Below the pieces are notes generated by a model. The model saw only the letters and a program-made list of their open reading frames with translations. It searched no databases and was not told the origin of the DNA. A stretch of 17,951 bases of DNA from DATKMG01 sp035541995 (lineage in GTDB: Bacteria > Acidobacteriota > Terriglobia > Versatilivoradales > Versatilivoraceae), in NCBI GenBank assembly GCA_035541995.1, contig DATKMG010000770.1, positions 1 through 17,951 on the forward strand, given 5' to 3'. This document shows, in pieces, positions 16,401 through 17,951 of this stretch (position 1 is its first letter; every line of letters starts with the position of its first letter). The translations under genes and the position numbers were made by a program.

Positions 16401-17511
16401 CGAAGGTGGTAAATGTGTCATCCCGATATCGACTGAGCCATTGCGAGGTGGCAATCCACAGATTTCCGTCAAGATCTTCGGTGACAGAATTGATAAAGTC
16501 ACTGGGCAGTCCTTCGTGAGTCGTGTAGGTGGTGAGTGCGCCTTCCTTCAGGCGGTTCAATCCCCCGCTTTCGGTGCCTATCCACAAGCTACCTTCCTGG
16601 TCTTCCAGCAAAGAATAGATGACGTCATTGGAGAGGCCGTCCCAGGAAGTGAAACTACTGATGTGGGTCCCCTGTAAGCGGTTCAATCCACCACCATGAG
16701 TGCCAATCCAAAGGGTGTCTTCCCGATCCACGTATAGAGACGCCACGGGATCGGCGGTCAAACCGTCAGTTCGAGTGAACTGGACGAACCTGCCTTCTTT
16801 AAAACGCATCAGCCCGTTTGCAGTTCCAATCCAAAGAATGCCCTTGCGATCCATTTGGAGAGCAGTGATGACGCTTTGAACCCGGCTGCCCGGAGGGCTA
16901 AACATGGTCCAACGTCCATTGTGCAATTGACACAAACCTTTTACCGTTCCCACCCACAAACTACCGACTTTGTCCTCGCAAAGTGCTACGATCGTGTTGT
17001 CCGCCAGCCCGTCCTGAATGGTGAAATTCAAGACCTTCCCATCCTTATAACGGCTGAGACCATTGTAAGTCCCGACCCAGAGCCCGCCGTCTCGGCCAGG
17101 CAGGATACACTTCACCCGACTGTCAATCATCCCATCCTGTTTGCTTAGCCTTGAAAACTCGCCATCTTTAAGCTTGAGGAGTCCATCTTCCGTACCAATC
17201 CACAGACTCCCCGCTGGATCGACGCTCAGGGCTGCAATATTGGGGTACTTCAACAGGTTCATATTTGCCGGGTCATAGACTTTGAATTGCACTCCATCAA
17301 AGCGAACGAGACCTCCGTCGGTTCCCAGCCAAAGATAACCGTCCGGGCTCTGGACTATCGCACGCACAGTTGAATGAGGAAGGCCGTCGCGCAGCTGCCA
17401 GGACTGATGGACAAACTGGGAAAGAATTTTCTGTGGCGTAAGGGCCAAACCCGTTCTGCCAAACAAGATAGTCGATAGTAAAATGACAGTCAAACGGGGT
17501 ATCAATCCCAT
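13411..17511 (-). CDS. hybrid sensor histidine kinase with two-component regulator propellers
   Basis: This is a 1366-aa inner-membrane sensor numbered from ATG 17511, chosen because AGAGGA (17517-17522) lies 5 bases upstream; a longer frame from GTG 17568 lacks this. An N-terminal signal peptide (MGLIPRLTVILLSTILFGRTGLA) precedes 14 Reg_prop blades, each centred on LWIGT-like motifs about 41-42 residues apart from about 60 to 620: two seven-bladed periplasmic propellers. Then come a Y_Y_Y domain (about 680-745), one TM helix (about 749-769), a coiled coil (775-840), HisKA with H850 in MSHEIRTPMNG, and HATPase with NLVGNAVKF and DTGIGIP (999-1005). Receiver 1 has D1140 and K1192; receiver 2 has D1292 in FMDCNMPEMDG and K1345. 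All catalytic residues are present. Unlike Bacteroides hybrid systems there is no C-terminal AraC domain, so output must go through a separate protein not seen here. Sugar oligomers are likely ligands by family analogy. Confidence 0.95.
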   Translation of the reverse strand: MGLIPRLTVILLSTILFGRTGLALTPQKILSQFVHQSWQLRDGLPHSTVRAIVQSPDGYLWLGTDGGLVRFDGVQFKVYDPANMNLLKYPNIAALSVDPAGSLWIGTEDGLLKLKDGEFSRLSKQDGMIDSRVKCILPGRDGGLWVGTYNGLSRYKDGKVLNFTIQDGLADNTIVALCEDKVGSLWVGTVKGLCQLHNGRWTMFSPPGSRVQSVITALQMDRKGILWIGTANGLMRFKEGRFVQFTRTDGLTADPVASLYVDREDTLWIGTHGGGLNRLQGTHISSFTSWDGLSNDVIYSLLEDQEGSLWIGTESGGLNRLKEGALTTYTTHEGLPSDFINSVTEDLDGNLWIATSQWLSRYRDDTFTTFERKGAELGDNNIRTLCADHHGGLWLSTDRTLQHLAKGKYTIYTARDGLPESPIRVIHEDRRGVLWIGTHEAGLLSLQDGRFRHLTVEDGLSSNRIRALEDDAEGNLWIGTRDGGLNVLKDGKFTVYRSKDGLASDEVHSIYMDPSQCVWIGTTGGLVRFKDRRFATYTQRDGLQADFVYSILEDNSQNLWVSSQRGLSRISKRELNDFAEGRVHSISSYVYGTEDGIRDTSFSFIYQPTAWKGRDGRLWFPTVRGVVAVDPDHFRKNQLPPPVLIEQLYADHRAWSLGGEVRLPPGKKTLEIHYTALSFLDPDRVRFRYKLEGFDLDWIEAGSRRVAYYTNLPGGQYRFRVLACNNDGVWNETGATLNFHLAPVFTRTYPFYSLCLLAAGLLIGAFIQWRARRTKRREEELVHLVQMRTLDLENEVMERKRAENQLRKYTAEVEESRDHIQKQAEEIARSRDQAQLATRAKSEFLANMSHEIRTPMNGVIGMTGLLLDTPLTPEQREYAETIRRCGDGMLTLINDILDFSKIEAGKLTIEPMTFDLWVAIEEVVDMLAPKAKEKGLNILLNYAPDAPKRVVGDPGRIRQILVNLVGNAVKFTSQGHISIGIECLEKTTEDAVLKISVLDTGIGIPAERQALIFEKFSQADSSTTRRFGGTGLGLAISKQLAELMGGSVGFESSPGVGSTFWVMLRLPLAASAIPVRLPEPDLAGVRVLVVDDNRENCRILCAQMKGWGLRCEYALTGAGAMVSLLDAKGRQDPFQLAILDFSLPWLNGEELAQTIKSDPRIAGTLLLLLTSSGQPGEAARLHQSGFSAYLVKPVRASILHDALLSVLASHLHGYSTPFVTRHSLAEQRSINNLLEREMPRTLRVLLAEDDIVNQKVAMRKLEKLSCRVDVAANGKEAIEMWEKLPYDLIFMDCNMPEMDGYEATRAIRLREGVKKHTPIIAMTAGAMKEDQERCLDSGMDDYLSKPVHPGRLTEVLERWIQRSVEL

Positions 17512-17951
17512 TGCCTTCCTCTCGCGGTCATCACCCGGTGGCTTTTTCTCACTGTAATTTATCGGCACTGCATCATTCAGCTATTACAGAGATATGTGCT
17601 CTCCCGGGCACTACGCATCGAAATAGATCACTGCAAGACGCATGTCAGGATGGGGCTAGTGGGCTGACCGAGGTTCAGGCAGCGGCTTCGCATGTGGGGG
17701 GGTAAGGTCACATCGCACTATTTGTTATTCAGGATGATCACTATGAGTCTCGAGATTTTGCACGGCGCTGAAAGGTGACTCCCATGCCATCGGAGCCGAC
17801 CATTTTGCTGCCGGGAACGATAAGGCGGCTTGCCGTATCCTCTACACCGCTCGCCAAGGGAAAGCAGGAAAGAAGGAGGAATCAAGAGTAGGCCTCCTGT
17901 GCACAGAAGGAGACTATGATCACCGACCCGAACCAAACGAGTACAGATGGC
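17512..17951. other. region upstream of the sensor kinase, no secure gene
   Basis: This 440-base stretch holds the kinase leader and its promoter region. On the minus strand CTGACA is followed after 17 bases by TATTTC (around 17620-17650), a weak promoter candidate. On the plus strand a 14-codon frame (17734-17778) and a 35-codon frame (17784-17891, preceded by AAGGTG at a 6-base gap) occur in series, then an ATG at 17916. None of the peptides is recognised. The small frames may be leader ORFs or chance. Confidence 0.4.
17916..17951 (+). CDS. possible start of a rightward gene, cut by window edge
   Basis: ATG 17916 has AAGGAG 3 bases upstream and an open frame of 12 codons (MITDPNQTSTDG) to the end of the window. 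It would be divergent from the sensor kinase gene. Only the ribosome binding site and open frame support it; nothing can be said about function. Confidence 0.35.
   Translation, partial: MITDPNQTSTDG

Overview
The window looks like chromosomal DNA of a Gram-negative, carbohydrate-degrading soil or sediment bacterium with moderate GC content (by eye mid-50s %). The best guess is Acidobacteriota or Verrucomicrobiota. This rests on content: Tat-exported sugar oxidoreductases, a DUF4038 glycosidase, a Planctomycetes/Verrucomicrobia-type SSS symporter, a PD40/TPR protein with a CxxCH motif, a giant two-propeller hybrid kinase, and GC-rich palindromic intergenic repeats. The phylum is an inference and is not resolved by the sequence. 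No rRNA, tRNA, CRISPR array, transposase or phage gene was seen.

Left block (1-5186, minus strand), in transcription order: a DUF2148 cysteine-rich ferredoxin-domain protein, a low-specificity threonine aldolase, a possible 32-aa ORF interlocked with both neighbours, a Tat-signal TIM-barrel sugar isomerase/epimerase, a Tat-signal Gfo/Idh/MocA oxidoreductase, and a DUF4038/apiosidase-like glycoside hydrolase that runs off the left edge. The last three are closely spaced with good ribosome binding sites and look like one operon for extracytoplasmic processing of a plant-type sugar. Divergent from this block is an SSS-family Na+/solute symporter (5464-7167), plausibly the uptake partner.

Middle block (7292-10502): an EamA-type DMT exporter and an aldo/keto reductase, both on the minus strand, then a small four-helix membrane protein of unknown function on the plus strand. 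The gaps here carry two elements with well-matched terminal inverted repeats (8472-8704 and 9756-9842), which look like non-autonomous MITE-like repeats.

Right block (10731-17511): a large exported protein joining a CxxCH motif, PD40 (TolB-like) beta-propeller repeats and about seven TPRs. It converges, across a 28-bp gap, on a 1366-aa hybrid sensor kinase with 14 Reg_prop blades, Y_Y_Y, TM helix, coiled coil, HisKA, HATPase and two receiver domains. The last 440 bases upstream of the kinase hold its promoter region and possibly the start of a rightward gene cut by the window edge.

Several starts were moved from the longest possible ORF to the codon with a proper Shine-Dalgarno: 5186 (DUF2148), 9942 (membrane protein), 10731 (PD40/TPR) and 17511 (kinase). 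No clearly undescribed multi-gene system is visible. The most checkable novelties are the interlocked small ORF, the two inverted-repeat elements, and the possible haem site in the PD40/TPR protein.
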